A stretch of DNA of 64,000 nucleotides from Thioclava nitratireducens (GTDB lineage Bacteria; Pseudomonadota; Alphaproteobacteria; Rhodobacterales; Rhodobacteraceae): the NCBI RefSeq assembly GCF_001940525.2, contig NZ_CP019437.1:1214501-1278500 (forward strand). The letters run 5' to 3'. The position numbers and the translations under genes were made by a program. Numbering within the stretch: the stretch's first letter is position 1; the number at the start of each line of letters is the position of its first letter. Of this stretch, positions 50,862-58,908 are shown one piece after another. The notes beneath the pieces were generated by a model. It was not told where the DNA came from. It made no database searches and saw only the letters and a list, made by a program, of their open reading frames with translations.

Positions 50862-53264
50862 ATGCCCGACACCGCCACGCCCCTCCTGCCGCAACGCTTC
50901 TCCGACTGGTTCGCCAGCCGCGGCTGGGAGCCGCATAGACACCAATTGGAGGTGCTGGCGTCGCGCGAAGATACGCTCCTGATCGCGCCGACCGGGGGGG
51001 GCAAAACGCTGGCCGGTTTCCTGCCGTCGCTCGTCGATCTTGCGGAGAACCATGACGGCCTGCACACGCTCTATGTCTCGCCCCTGAAGGCGCTCTCGAA
51101 GGATATCGCCCGCAACCTGCGCGCGCCGGTGGACGAGATCGGGCTGGACCTGCGGATCGAGGATCGCACCGGCGACACCTCGGCCACGCAGCGCCGTCGT
51201 CAGCGGGTCGATCCACCGCAGATCCTGCTGACGACGCCGGAGAGCCTCGCGCTGATGCTGTCATACCCCGAGGCGCCGAAGATTTTCGCGGGGGTGAAAC
51301 GGGTAGTGCTCGACGAGATCCATGCGCTGGCCGAAAGCAAGCGGGGCGACCAGTTGATGCTGGGCGTCGCGCGGTTGCGCAGCCTGTCGCCGGGCCTGAC
51401 AGTCACCGGGCTGTCGGCGACGGTCGAGGCCCCGCAGGCGCTCGCAGATTTCATGGGCGGCGCGCGGGTGATCATGGCCGACCCGGGCCCGCCGCCTGAT
51501 ATCGAGATGTTGCCGACCGAGCTCCCCGCGCCTTGGGCCGGCGGCGGCGGACGGCACGCCGCGCGCGACGTGATGGCGGCGATCGAGGACGCACGCCTCA
51601 GCCTCGTTTTTCTTAACACGCGCGCACAGGCGGAGCTGTTCTTTCAGGCGCTCTGGGAGGTGAATGACAACGCCCTGCCGATCGGGCTGCATCACGGCTC
51701 GCTTTCGCGGGAAGCGCGGCACAAGGTCGAGGAGGCGATGGCGAATGGCGCTCTGCGCGCGGTGGTTTGCACCGGCTCGCTCGATCTGGGGCTCGACTGG
51801 GGCGATGTCGATCTGGTCCTGCAGGTCGGCGCACCGAAGAACGTCAAACGCCTCGTGCAGCGGATCGGGCGCGCCAATCACCGATATGACGAGCCTTCGC
51901 GCGCCCGGATAGTGCCCGCGAACCGCTTCGAGATTGTCGAATGCGCCGCCGCTTTGGAGGCCGTGCGCGAGAACGATCTCGACGGCGGCGGACGACGTTG
52001 GCGCGGCCCGCTCGACGTGCTGTGCCAGCATATCCTGCTGACCGCCTGCGCCGGGCCGTTCGAGGCGGATGCGCTTTATGCCGAGGTGCTGGGGGTCGGG
52101 CCCTACGCCACGCTGCCGCGCGCCGATTTCGATGCCTGTCTCGAGTTCTGCGCGACGGGCGGCTACGCGCTGCGGGCCTATGACCGCTGGCAGCGCCTGC
52201 TGCAGCGTGATGGCAAATGGCAGCTCCGCGACCCCCGCGCGACCCGCGATCTGCGGATGAATATCGGCACGATCACCGAGACCGAGAAGCTGAAAGTCCG
52301 CCGCAAATCCCGGCGCGGCGGCACGCCTCTGGGCGAGGTCGAGGAAGGCTTTGCCTCGTCTCTGACCCCCGGCGACACGTTCCTGATCGGCGGGCAGGTG
52401 GTGCGCTACGAGAGCCTGCGCGAGATGGTCGTCGAGGTGACGAATGCCGCCACGCGCGAGCCGAAGATCGCCGTCTTCTCGGGGCTGAAGATGGCGACCT
52501 CGCTGGAGTTGTCGCAACGGGTGCAACGGCTGATCGCCTCGCCGGAAGACTGGGACCAGTTGCCGCCCCACACCCGCGATTGGCTGGCATTGCAGCGCGA
52601 TATCTCGACCCTGCCAGCACCCGGTACACTGACCTGCGAGACCTTCCTGCGCGGCGGACGGGCATTCTTTTGTCTTTATGGCTTCGCGGGGCGCAACGCG
52701 CATCAGACGCTCGCACTGCTGCTGACGCACCGGATGGAGCAGGCGGGACTGGGGCCGCTCGGCTTCGTTGCCACCGATTACGCGCTGCTGATCTGGTCGA
52801 TCGACCCGGTCGAGGATCCCGCCCCGCTGCTGTCGGCAGAAGGTCTGCGCGAAGGGCTGCGCGACTGGCTGGAGAGCAACGCGGTGATGAAGCGCGCGTT
52901 TCGGTCGATCGCGACGATTGCAGGGCTCATTCAGCGCAATCTGCCGGGGCAGCGCAAATCGGGCAAACAGGCGACGTTTTCCTCGGACATCCTCTATGAC
53001 ACGTTGCGCCGCTACGATCCCGATCACCTCCTTCTGCGCATCACTCGCGAAGAGGCTAGCCGCGGTCTTGTCGATTTCGAGCGGATCGAGGAGATGCTGG
53101 CCCAAGGGCAGAGAATCGTGCATATCCGCGCCCCGCATGTGACGCCGCTGGCCGCGCCGCTGTTGCTCGAACATGGGCAGGTCGGCATTCGCGGCGGCAC
53201 GGGCGAGGCACGACTGATGGAAGAAGAGGCGCAGGCGATGATGCGCGAGGCGGGGCTGGAATGA
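50862..53264 (+). CDS. Lhr-family DEXH helicase (ligase-associated DNA damage response type)
   Basis: This is an 800-residue superfamily 2 helicase. The frame is open for another 2.2 kb upstream, but ATG 50862 (MPDTATPLLPQRFSDWFASRGWEP) gives the family start. Motifs are Walker A IAPTGGGKT (41-49), DEIH (151-154), GLSATVEAP, and the motif VI region VQRIGRANHR. After the RecA domains come a winged helix and the Lhr-core C-terminal domain. Length and the overlapping pdeM gene match the ligase-associated DNA-repair helicase subgroup. The partner ATP-dependent ligase and exonuclease genes, usually linked, are not in the window. It overlaps pdeM by four bases. Confidence 0.92.
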   Translation: MPDTATPLLPQRFSDWFASRGWEPHRHQLEVLASREDTLLIAPTGGGKTLAGFLPSLVDLAENHDGLHTLYVSPLKALSKDIARNLRAPVDEIGLDLRIEDRTGDTSATQRRRQRVDPPQILLTTPESLALMLSYPEAPKIFAGVKRVVLDEIHALAESKRGDQLMLGVARLRSLSPGLTVTGLSATVEAPQALADFMGGARVIMADPGPPPDIEMLPTELPAPWAGGGGRHAARDVMAAIEDARLSLVFLNTRAQAELFFQALWEVNDNALPIGLHHGSLSREARHKVEEAMANGALRAVVCTGSLDLGLDWGDVDLVLQVGAPKNVKRLVQRIGRANHRYDEPSRARIVPANRFEIVECAAALEAVRENDLDGGGRRWRGPLDVLCQHILLTACAGPFEADALYAEVLGVGPYATLPRADFDACLEFCATGGYALRAYDRWQRLLQRDGKWQLRDPRATRDLRMNIGTITETEKLKVRRKSRRGGTPLGEVEEGFASSLTPGDTFLIGGQVVRYESLREMVVEVTNAATREPKIAVFSGLKMATSLELSQRVQRLIASPEDWDQLPPHTRDWLALQRDISTLPAPGTLTCETFLRGGRAFFCLYGFAGRNAHQTLALLLTHRMEQAGLGPLGFVATDYALLIWSIDPVEDPAPLLSAEGLREGLRDWLESNAVMKRAFRSIATIAGLIQRNLPGQRKSGKQATFSSDILYDTLRRYDPDHLLLRITREEASRGLVDFERIEEMLAQGQRIVHIRAPHVTPLAAPLLLEHGQVGIRGGTGEARLMEEEAQAMMREAGLE

Positions 53265-53908
53265 GAGAGATCACCTTCGCGGGGCAGCGGTTCGAGGCGC
53301 AACCGTCGGGCGCGCTCTATTGGCGCGAGGAGGACGCGCTGATCGTGGCCGATCTTCACTTGGGCAAGTCCGAGCGGATGGCGCGGCGCGGCGGTGCGCT
53401 GCTGCCGCCCTTCGAGAGCCTCGACACGGTAATCCGGCTCGAGGCCGAGGTGCTGCGCCTACGGCCTTCGCGGCTGATCAGCCTTGGTGACGCCTTCGAT
53501 GACGACGCGGCCGCGAGCGAAATCGCCCCGGAGATCGCCGGGCGTCTAACCCGGCTCGCGGCCCTGACCAAGCTGCTATGGATCGCGGGAAACCACGATC
53601 CGATCGGCCTGGGCCGGACCGTCGAAGAGACGCAGATCGGCCCGCTCACGCTGCGCCATATCGCCGGTGTCGGGCCGGACCTTTCCGGCCATTACCATCC
53701 CAAAGCCAAGATCGCCCGGCGCGCCTATCGGGCGTTTCTCATCGGTCGCGATCACCTGATCCTACCCGCGTTCGGCACCTATACCGGCGGGTTGGATTGC
53801 GACGGGCCGGAGCTGTCGTCGCTGGTCGGGCCGGGGGTAGCGGTGCTGACGGGGCCGGGGATGCCGATGCGCCCGATCGGTCAGAGCGCGCTGCGCCAGT
53901 CGCGATAG
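53261..53908 (+). CDS. pdeM: Ligase-associated DNA damage response endonuclease PdeM
   Basis: This is a 215-residue calcineurin-like metallophosphoesterase. All dimetal motifs are present in order: IVADLHLGKSERM (residues 28-40), LISLGDAFDDD, LLWIAGNHDP and LSGHYHPKAKI. It matches PdeM, a nuclease encoded with Lhr-type helicases. Its ATG overlaps the helicase stop (ATGA), so the two are co-translated and probably work on the same damaged-DNA substrate. Its 3' end overlaps the convergent cyclotransferase gene by 28 bases. Confidence 0.92.
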   Translation: MREITFAGQRFEAQPSGALYWREEDALIVADLHLGKSERMARRGGALLPPFESLDTVIRLEAEVLRLRPSRLISLGDAFDDDAAASEIAPEIAGRLTRLAALTKLLWIAGNHDPIGLGRTVEETQIGPLTLRHIAGVGPDLSGHYHPKAKIARRAYRAFLIGRDHLILPAFGTYTGGLDCDGPELSSLVGPGVAVLTGPGMPMRPIGQSALRQSR

Positions 53909-54384
53909 CCCGCCCGTTCCAGTGCCTCGCGCGCCGCGATGAAGCCGGGGCGATCGGGCTCCGGGTCGGGGATCGGCACGACCGGCGCGAGGTCGTCCAG
54001 ACCCAGACCATGCTCGCGCCGCCCTGCGCGGATCAGGGCGAGATACCATTCGAACGGCGCGATCCCGTCCCGGCGCTGCAAGGCGCGATAGGTGAAGGCA
54101 CGTGCGCCGTCCTCGAGTACTAGCGTGATTTTCTCGTAATGCAGCCCGGCCCCCTCGGCGGCATCGAGCGCTGGAATGTCGCTCTCCGCGATCTCAAACA
54201 ACACGCCTCGGGTGCTCGCGTCGCCCTGCGTGATCGTGGCCTTTGCGCTCCCGTCGCGCCCGCGTTTCGAGAAATCGAGCGAATGTCCGGGGATCTCCGC
54301 ATGGCCGATGACGCGCGCCGCAGGGCAGCGCGCGGCAAGCCGGGTGGTCAGCAAGTTGGAGCCGTAGGCGAGGTAGGGGATCAT
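53881..54384 (-). CDS. Gamma-glutamylcyclotransferase family protein (AIG2-like)
   Basis: This is a 167-residue protein of the gamma-glutamylcyclotransferase fold. The signature PYLAYGSNLLTTRLAARCP (residues 3-21) carries the YGSNL loop that holds the gamma-glutamyl group, and the likely catalytic Glu lies in ALDAAEGAGLHYEK near residue 76. True family members release 5-oxoproline, but many AIG2-like proteins have other or no activity. Its start overlaps the stop of the upstream epimerase gene by four bases, forming a two-gene unit. The pyroglutamate link to pxpBCA 42 kb away is interesting but unproven. Confidence 0.85.
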   Translation of the reverse strand: MIPYLAYGSNLLTTRLAARCPAARVIGHAEIPGHSLDFSKRGRDGSAKATITQGDASTRGVLFEIAESDIPALDAAEGAGLHYEKITLVLEDGARAFTYRALQRRDGIAPFEWYLALIRAGRREHGLGLDDLAPVVPIPDPEPDRPGFIAAREALERAGYRDWRSAL

Positions 54385-55232
54385 CCGCTCACCCTCAGGC
54401 TCATCGCGAATGTCTCCTGCCCGCCGGGGGGCAAGATGATGCTGTCAGGTCGCGCGGCCAGTTCCGGCCCGGCGCCTTCCGAAGCAGGCAGCCCGTGCCA
54501 CGGCTCAATGCAGATATAGGGCGCACCGGGTTTCTGCCACAGCGCGAGATTGGGCAGGTTGGAAAAGCGGAAATCGAGCACCGGCCCGCCCTCTCCGCAA
54601 TAGCGCAGCCCGTCGCCCGCGCCTTCAGGGAAGATCATCGCGTCGTCTTCAAACTGTGCCGGATCGAGGGTCAGCGCGCCCGCCGTGAAGGGCGAAGGCA
54701 TCCGCGCGCGCCCCAGCATACCATCCACGAGCCGAGCGAGCGCAGGCTCCGCGCCGTTACTAAGCTCTATCCGATGCGGGCCGGTCGCACCGGGCAGCGG
54801 CCAACGAAACGCGGGGTGAAAGCCGAAGGAAAACGGCATCTCTCGCTCGCCCGCATTGCTCACAGTAGCGGTGACGCTCAGCTCCGACCCCACGGCCTCA
54901 TGGACGATCTCAAGGCGGAAATCGAACGGATAGGCCGCCGTGTCATGCGAGGGTTCGAGCAGGTGGCAGCAGCGGGATTGCGTCAGCTCGGTCACGCGAA
55001 AGGGCAGGTCGCGGGCGAAGCCGTGCTTGGAGATCGCGTGGGGCGTTCCATCGATCGTCACCTTGTCGGGCGCGGGAAGGCCGACGATGGGGAAAAGGAT
55101 CGGGGCCTGCCCGCTCCACCAGGCCGGGTCGCCCTCCCAGAGCAGCTCCTGCCCCTGATAGCTCAGCCCCTGCATCTCGGCGCCCTGATCGGCGATGGTG
55201 ACGCTGAGGCTGTCGGAAGAAATCTGCGGCAT
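54381..55232 (-). CDS. Aldose 1-epimerase family protein
   Basis: This is a 283-residue galactose-mutarotase-fold protein. The ATG at 55232 (MPQISSDSLSVTIADQGAEM) is chosen because it gives the usual short lead to the first strand; a longer open frame reaches into repeat DNA. Motifs include LLWEGDPAWWSGQAPILFPIVG (residues 30-50), KHGFARDLPFRV with the conserved His, FSFGFHPAFRWPLPG and the Glu-containing ICIEPWHGLPASEGAG. It resembles the LacX/YeaD side of the family. The substrate sugar is unknown. It is co-transcribed with the cyclotransferase gene. Confidence 0.88.
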   Translation of the reverse strand: MPQISSDSLSVTIADQGAEMQGLSYQGQELLWEGDPAWWSGQAPILFPIVGLPAPDKVTIDGTPHAISKHGFARDLPFRVTELTQSRCCHLLEPSHDTAAYPFDFRLEIVHEAVGSELSVTATVSNAGEREMPFSFGFHPAFRWPLPGATGPHRIELSNGAEPALARLVDGMLGRARMPSPFTAGALTLDPAQFEDDAMIFPEGAGDGLRYCGEGGPVLDFRFSNLPNLALWQKPGAPYICIEPWHGLPASEGAGPELAARPDSIILPPGGQETFAMSLRVSG

Positions 55233-55326
55233 GTGTCGGGATCCGGAGGTTGTGACGTGTCGCGCCTTGGTATCGCGCCGCCGGAGATGATCCAAGTCTG
55301 CGTTCGTCTCGTGCCGAGTGAGGGGG

Positions 55327-55515
55327 GGGCAGCGCCCGACCTTGGGGTGAGCCGCGTCTCGGAGGGCTTCCTTTGGAAGCCTTCAGTGGCGAACGCGCCG
55401 CGCCTCCCGGCGCAGGGGGCGCTTCGCTGTCGTTTGGTTTGGGCGGTTTATCTTGCAAGCCCGGAGGACGGGGAGGCTGTGAGCTGCATCGCCAATGCGC
55501 CCTCCCGGGGGAGGG
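55327..55515. repeat. Repeat element A, interrupted by a palindromic repeat
   Basis: It starts with GGGCAGCGCCCGA (55327-55339), as element B does, and ends with a 99-base unit (55417-55515) that matches 55634-55732 at 92 of 99 positions. Between them lies about 70 bases containing palindromic repeat copy 2 (55354-55402 and beyond). Its right-hand inverted repeat is decayed. Confidence 0.7.
55354..55402. repeat. Intergenic palindromic repeat, copy 2 (nested)
   Basis: This segment matches 50694-50742 at 43 of 49 bases, with the hairpin GGCTTCC...GGAAGCC at its centre. It sits inside element A at a place where element B has no such sequence, which looks like a nested insertion. Confidence 0.7.
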
Positions 55516-55611
55516 GTGAGCCGGGACTAGCGGCCTTCCAGTGGAAGGACGCCCCGGCGAACGCCCGGAGCGCGAGCGAAGGGCCGGACGGGCGCGTGTG
55601 ATAAGAGATGA

Positions 55612-55745
55612 GGGCAGCGCCCGAGCCTTGGGTGGGCGCTTCGCTGTCGGTTGGTTTGAGCGGTTTATCTTGCAAACCCGGAGGACGGGAAGGCTGTGGG
55701 CTGCGTCGTCAATGCGCCCTCCCGGGGGAGGGTCGGGCGCTGCCC
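55612..55745. repeat. Repeat element B with perfect 13-bp terminal inverted repeats (MITE-like)
   Basis: GGGCAGCGCCCGA (55612-55624) and its exact reverse complement TCGGGCGCTGCCC (55733-55745) bracket a 134-base unit with no coding capacity. Inside, 55634-55732 repeats element A, and the right part holds CCCTCCC-GG-GGGAGGG (55717-55732). The structure is that of a small non-autonomous mobile element; no target-site duplication is obvious. Confidence 0.65.
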
Positions 55746-55771
55746 GGACTGGTCGCCCGGGCGGAACGATA

Positions 55772-56257
55772 TCATCCGGATTGTTCGCGGAAACCTCGGA
55801 GCAGTTGCAGAATACGTTCTGCGTCAGCGACAGTTGCTCGGATTGTATTTGCATCGAGGGCCAAAGCCTTGGGGCGCCCAATCTTCGGCTTCTCACCAGT
55901 ATCTATCACGATCCAACCCTCGTGTGAGGAGTGGACACCGTGCACGGCAGCGTTGCGCCTTTTCATGTGGTCATCTATCTGCGCGCTAATCGCGAGGAGA
56001 GCGTGGTTTGACGAACCTTGCGCGGCTAGAGTTTCAAGACTTTGCTTGAGACTGTCGACAAGCTTTGGTGTGTGCCCCGTCCGGAGCTCGTCAACTTCTG
56101 TCGTAAAGTCCGGATCGCCCCTTTTCATTCCACCCGTCAGCGAGATGAGCCGGGCTGCCCAAAGTTCGATCCGTGCGCAAGTTTGGACATAGACCCCAAG
56201 CGCGAGCAGGTATTCATCAGATAGTTCTTTCTGAACCTGAAATTGCCCAGCCTTCAA
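55772..56257 (-). CDS. Hypothetical protein in an AT-richer, probably acquired segment
   Basis: This is a 161-residue protein I do not recognise. The start is TTG 56257 (MKAGQFQVQKELSDEY), with GGGGGAG five to six bases upstream. It is mostly helical in appearance, with no signal or membrane segment. The segment IDDHMKRRNAAVHG resembles RN...H-containing helical proteins of HEPN-like or abortive-infection type, but this is too weak to name. Lines I counted run about 52-57% G+C, clearly below neighbouring genes, and codons such as AAT, ATT, ACA and TGT are frequent. It is wedged between the repeat cluster and parE, which suggests horizontal transfer. Confidence 0.65.
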   Translation of the reverse strand: MKAGQFQVQKELSDEYLLALGVYVQTCARIELWAARLISLTGGMKRGDPDFTTEVDELRTGHTPKLVDSLKQSLETLAAQGSSNHALLAISAQIDDHMKRRNAAVHGVHSSHEGWIVIDTGEKPKIGRPKALALDANTIRATVADAERILQLLRGFREQSG

Positions 56258-56272
56258 ACGGCTCCCCCTAAA

Positions 56273-58228
56273 TCAAACATCCAGCTCCTCCACGAACTGG
56301 GCGTTCTCCTGAATATACTGGAACCGCAGTTCGGGCTTCTTGCCCATCAGGCGCTCCACCAGATCGCCGGTCTCGTTCGGCTCGTCGTCGTGGATCGTGA
56401 CCCGGATCAACTTGCGCGTCTCGGGATTCATCGTGGTCTCTTTCAGGTCCTTCGCGTCCATCTCGCCCAGACCCTTGAAGCGCTGCACGTCGATCTTGCC
56501 CTTGCCGCCCAGACCTTTCTCCAGCATCGCCTCCTTCTCGGCGTCGTCGGCCACATAGATGCGTTTGGCGCCCTGGGTCAGGCGGTAGAGCGGCGGGCAG
56601 GCGAGATAGAGGTGCCCCTGATCGATCATCGGGCGCATCTGGGTGAAGAAGAAGGTCATCAGGAGCGAGGCGATATGCGCGCCGTCCACGTCCGCGTCGG
56701 TCATGATGATGATCTTGTCGTAGCGCAGGTCGTCGACGTTGAACTTGGTGCCGAGGCCGACGCCGAGCGCCTGCGTCAGGTCGTTGATCTCCTGGTTCGA
56801 GCCGAGCTTTGAGCTTGCCGCGCCCAGCACGTTGAGGATCTTGCCGCGCAGCGGCAGCAGCGCCTGGTTCTTACGGTCGCGCGCCATCTTGGCCGAACCG
56901 CCTGCCGAGTCGCCCTCGACGATGAACAGCTCGGTGCCCGAACGGTTCGTGGCCGAACAGTCGACCAGCTTGCCGGGCAGGCGCAGCCGCTTGGTGGCCG
57001 ATTTGCGCTGGGTCTCTTTCTCCTGCCGGCGCTTGAGGCGTTCCTCGGCGCGCAGCACGAGGAAATCGAGGATCGCGCCTGCGGATTTTGTGTCCGAGGC
57101 CAGCCAGTTGTCGAAGTGGTCGCGCACCGCGCCCTCGACCAGACGCTGCGCCTCGACGGTGGCCAGACGGTCCTTGGTCTGGCCCACGAATTCCGGCTCG
57201 CGGATGAAGCACGAGACCAGCGCGCAGCCGCCGGTGATCAGGTCGTCGCGGGTGATCTGCGCGGCCTTCTTGTTGTTCACCAGCTCGCCATAGGCGCGGA
57301 TGCCCTTGAGGATCGCGGACCAGAAGCCCGCCTCATGGGTGCCGCCCTCGGGGGTGGGCACGGTGTTACAGTAGGACTGGATGAAACCGTCGCGGGAGGG
57401 CGTCCAGTTGATCGCCCATTCGACCGAACCCGGCACGTTGAACTTCTCGCGGAACTCGACCTTGCCCGAGAAGGGGCGGTCGGCATAGGTGCTGGCGCCG
57501 CTCAGCGTCTCGGTCAGGTAATCGGCGAGGCCGCCGGGGAAGTGGAAGGTGGCCTCGGTCGGCGTCTCGCCGTCGTCGATCTCGGATTTCCAGCGAATCT
57601 CCACGCCCGAGAAGAGATACGCCTTCGAACGCACCATCTTCAGCAGGCGCGCGGGTTTGAACCGGTGATGGCCGAAGATCTGCTCGTCGGCATGGAAAGT
57701 GACCGTGGTGCCGCGCCGGTTCGGCGCCGCGCCGATCTTTTCGACCGGACCTTCCGGGATGCCGCGCGAGAAGCGCTGTTCATATAGCTCCTTGTTCTTG
57801 GCTACCTGAACGACCATCGAATCCGACAGCGCGTTCACCACCGAAGCACCCACCCCGTGCAGACCGCCCGAGGTCTCGTAGGCGTCGCCCGAGAACTTGC
57901 CGCCCGCGTGCAGCGTGCAGAGGATGACTTCCAGCGCGGATTTGCCCGGGAATTTCGGGTGCGGGTCAATCGGGATGCCGCGCCCGTTGTCGCGCACGAC
58001 GATCGAGTGATCGGCCAGCAGCTCGACCTCGATGCGGCTGGCGTGACCGGCCACCGCTTCGTCCATCGAGTTGTCGAGCACCTCGGCCACCATGTGATGA
58101 AGCGCGCGTTCGTCCGTGCCGCCGATATACATGCCGGGGCGTTTTCGCACGGGTTCGAGACCTTCGAGCACCTCGATCGAGGAGGCGTCATAGGAATCGG
58201 TCTGGGGCGTCAGAAGATCGTCGGCCAT
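56273..58228 (-). CDS. parE: DNA topoisomerase IV subunit B
   Basis: This is the 651-residue ATPase subunit of topoisomerase IV, which decatenates replicated chromosomes together with ParC. The ATG at 58228 (MADDLLTPQTDSYDASSIEVL) is chosen; the longer frame lacks a ribosome site. GHKL ATPase motifs are EVLDNSMDEAVAGHA, RDNGRGIPID, GGLHGVGASVVNALS and the switch Lys in VGQTKDRL. The Toprim domain has IVEGDSAGGSAKMARDRKNQ, PLRGKILNVLG and IIIMTDADVDGAHI. The sequence AKMARDR with PLRGKILN indicates ParE rather than GyrB. parC is not adjacent. Confidence 0.95.
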   Translation of the reverse strand: MADDLLTPQTDSYDASSIEVLEGLEPVRKRPGMYIGGTDERALHHMVAEVLDNSMDEAVAGHASRIEVELLADHSIVVRDNGRGIPIDPHPKFPGKSALEVILCTLHAGGKFSGDAYETSGGLHGVGASVVNALSDSMVVQVAKNKELYEQRFSRGIPEGPVEKIGAAPNRRGTTVTFHADEQIFGHHRFKPARLLKMVRSKAYLFSGVEIRWKSEIDDGETPTEATFHFPGGLADYLTETLSGASTYADRPFSGKVEFREKFNVPGSVEWAINWTPSRDGFIQSYCNTVPTPEGGTHEAGFWSAILKGIRAYGELVNNKKAAQITRDDLITGGCALVSCFIREPEFVGQTKDRLATVEAQRLVEGAVRDHFDNWLASDTKSAGAILDFLVLRAEERLKRRQEKETQRKSATKRLRLPGKLVDCSATNRSGTELFIVEGDSAGGSAKMARDRKNQALLPLRGKILNVLGAASSKLGSNQEINDLTQALGVGLGTKFNVDDLRYDKIIIMTDADVDGAHIASLLMTFFFTQMRPMIDQGHLYLACPPLYRLTQGAKRIYVADDAEKEAMLEKGLGGKGKIDVQRFKGLGEMDAKDLKETTMNPETRKLIRVTIHDDEPNETGDLVERLMGKKPELRFQYIQENAQFVEELDV

Positions 58229-58351
58229 GCTGCTCGCTTTCTCTTGTAGTTTTCTAAACAAGAGATACCGCAGGTTGGGGCGGAGGAGCAAGAAGACCCC
58301 ACCGCCCCGATGCGTTCCGAAAGCCCCACAACCCCCGGAAACGACCGACTC

Positions 58352-58687
58352 TCAAGCGACGCGCGCCATGAGCAGCATCGACCCCACCGCCATTGCGATA
58401 CCGAGGACTTCCCGCAGGGCGAGTTTTCCGCCGAACAGTACGACCCCCATCGTCACCAGAGCCATCAACGTGAAAAGCGTCGGGGCCACGCCGGTTTGCG
58501 CCAGCGACACCTGCCGCAAGGCCAGAAACCAACCTGCTGCCGAGGCGGCATAAAGCGCGCCACCGAGCAAGACAGACGGCGAATGCAGCGCGTGCCCCCT
58601 TTCAACCGCGGATTTCAGAATGAAATCGCCCGCGATCACGACCAGCGTCGCACTCAAACACAAGCTGTATCCAAGCAAGGCAGGCAT
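58352..58687 (-). CDS. Small four-helix DMT/EamA-like membrane protein
   Basis: This is a 111-residue protein with four hydrophobic helices covering almost its whole length (LLGYSLCLSATLVVIAGDFI, VLLGGALYAASAAGWFLAL, TLFTLMALVTMGVVLFG, VLGIAMAVGSMLLMARVA). Size and topology match half-size members of the drug/metabolite transporter superfamily, such as SMR or ArnE/F-like proteins, which act as dimers. The conserved membrane Glu of SMR drug pumps is not at the usual place in helix 1, where there is an Asp (AGDFILK), so drug transport should not be assumed. It is a lone gene upstream of parE on the same strand. Confidence 0.72.
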   Translation of the reverse strand: MPALLGYSLCLSATLVVIAGDFILKSAVERGHALHSPSVLLGGALYAASAAGWFLALRQVSLAQTGVAPTLFTLMALVTMGVVLFGGKLALREVLGIAMAVGSMLLMARVA

Positions 58688-58908
58688 GGTGTCCTCTAAC
58701 CCTCTTCACCCCGTTAAGATGACGTAAGGGAAAGATCTTGGCCAAACCTGAATTTGCCCTGCTGCGGAAATCCTGACCGCTTGGTAAGGCGGACCTGACC
58801 GAAAGGCGAAGTGGTGGCTAAGCGCCTGCCCATGGTTTGAGCAAAGACGCGGACGTGCATCCCTGCGCGTATACCTTTCGGTCTAGACGTTACGCCGAAC
58901 CCGCCGAA

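Larger units (their letters stand above)
55233..55771. other. Repeat-filled intergenic region
   Basis: These 539 bases are almost entirely made of repeat elements: two copies of a 99-base direct repeat, short inverted repeats, a copy of the palindromic repeat from 50.7 kb and a partial third palindrome at 55533-55549 (CCTTCCAGTGGAAGG). The frames open through it are translations of the repeats and have no coding support. Confidence 0.7.

Noticed and set aside
55448..55675. Minus-strand frame with repeated peptide-like segments
   Set aside because: It is the translation of the two non-coding repeat copies; no ribosome site and no family.
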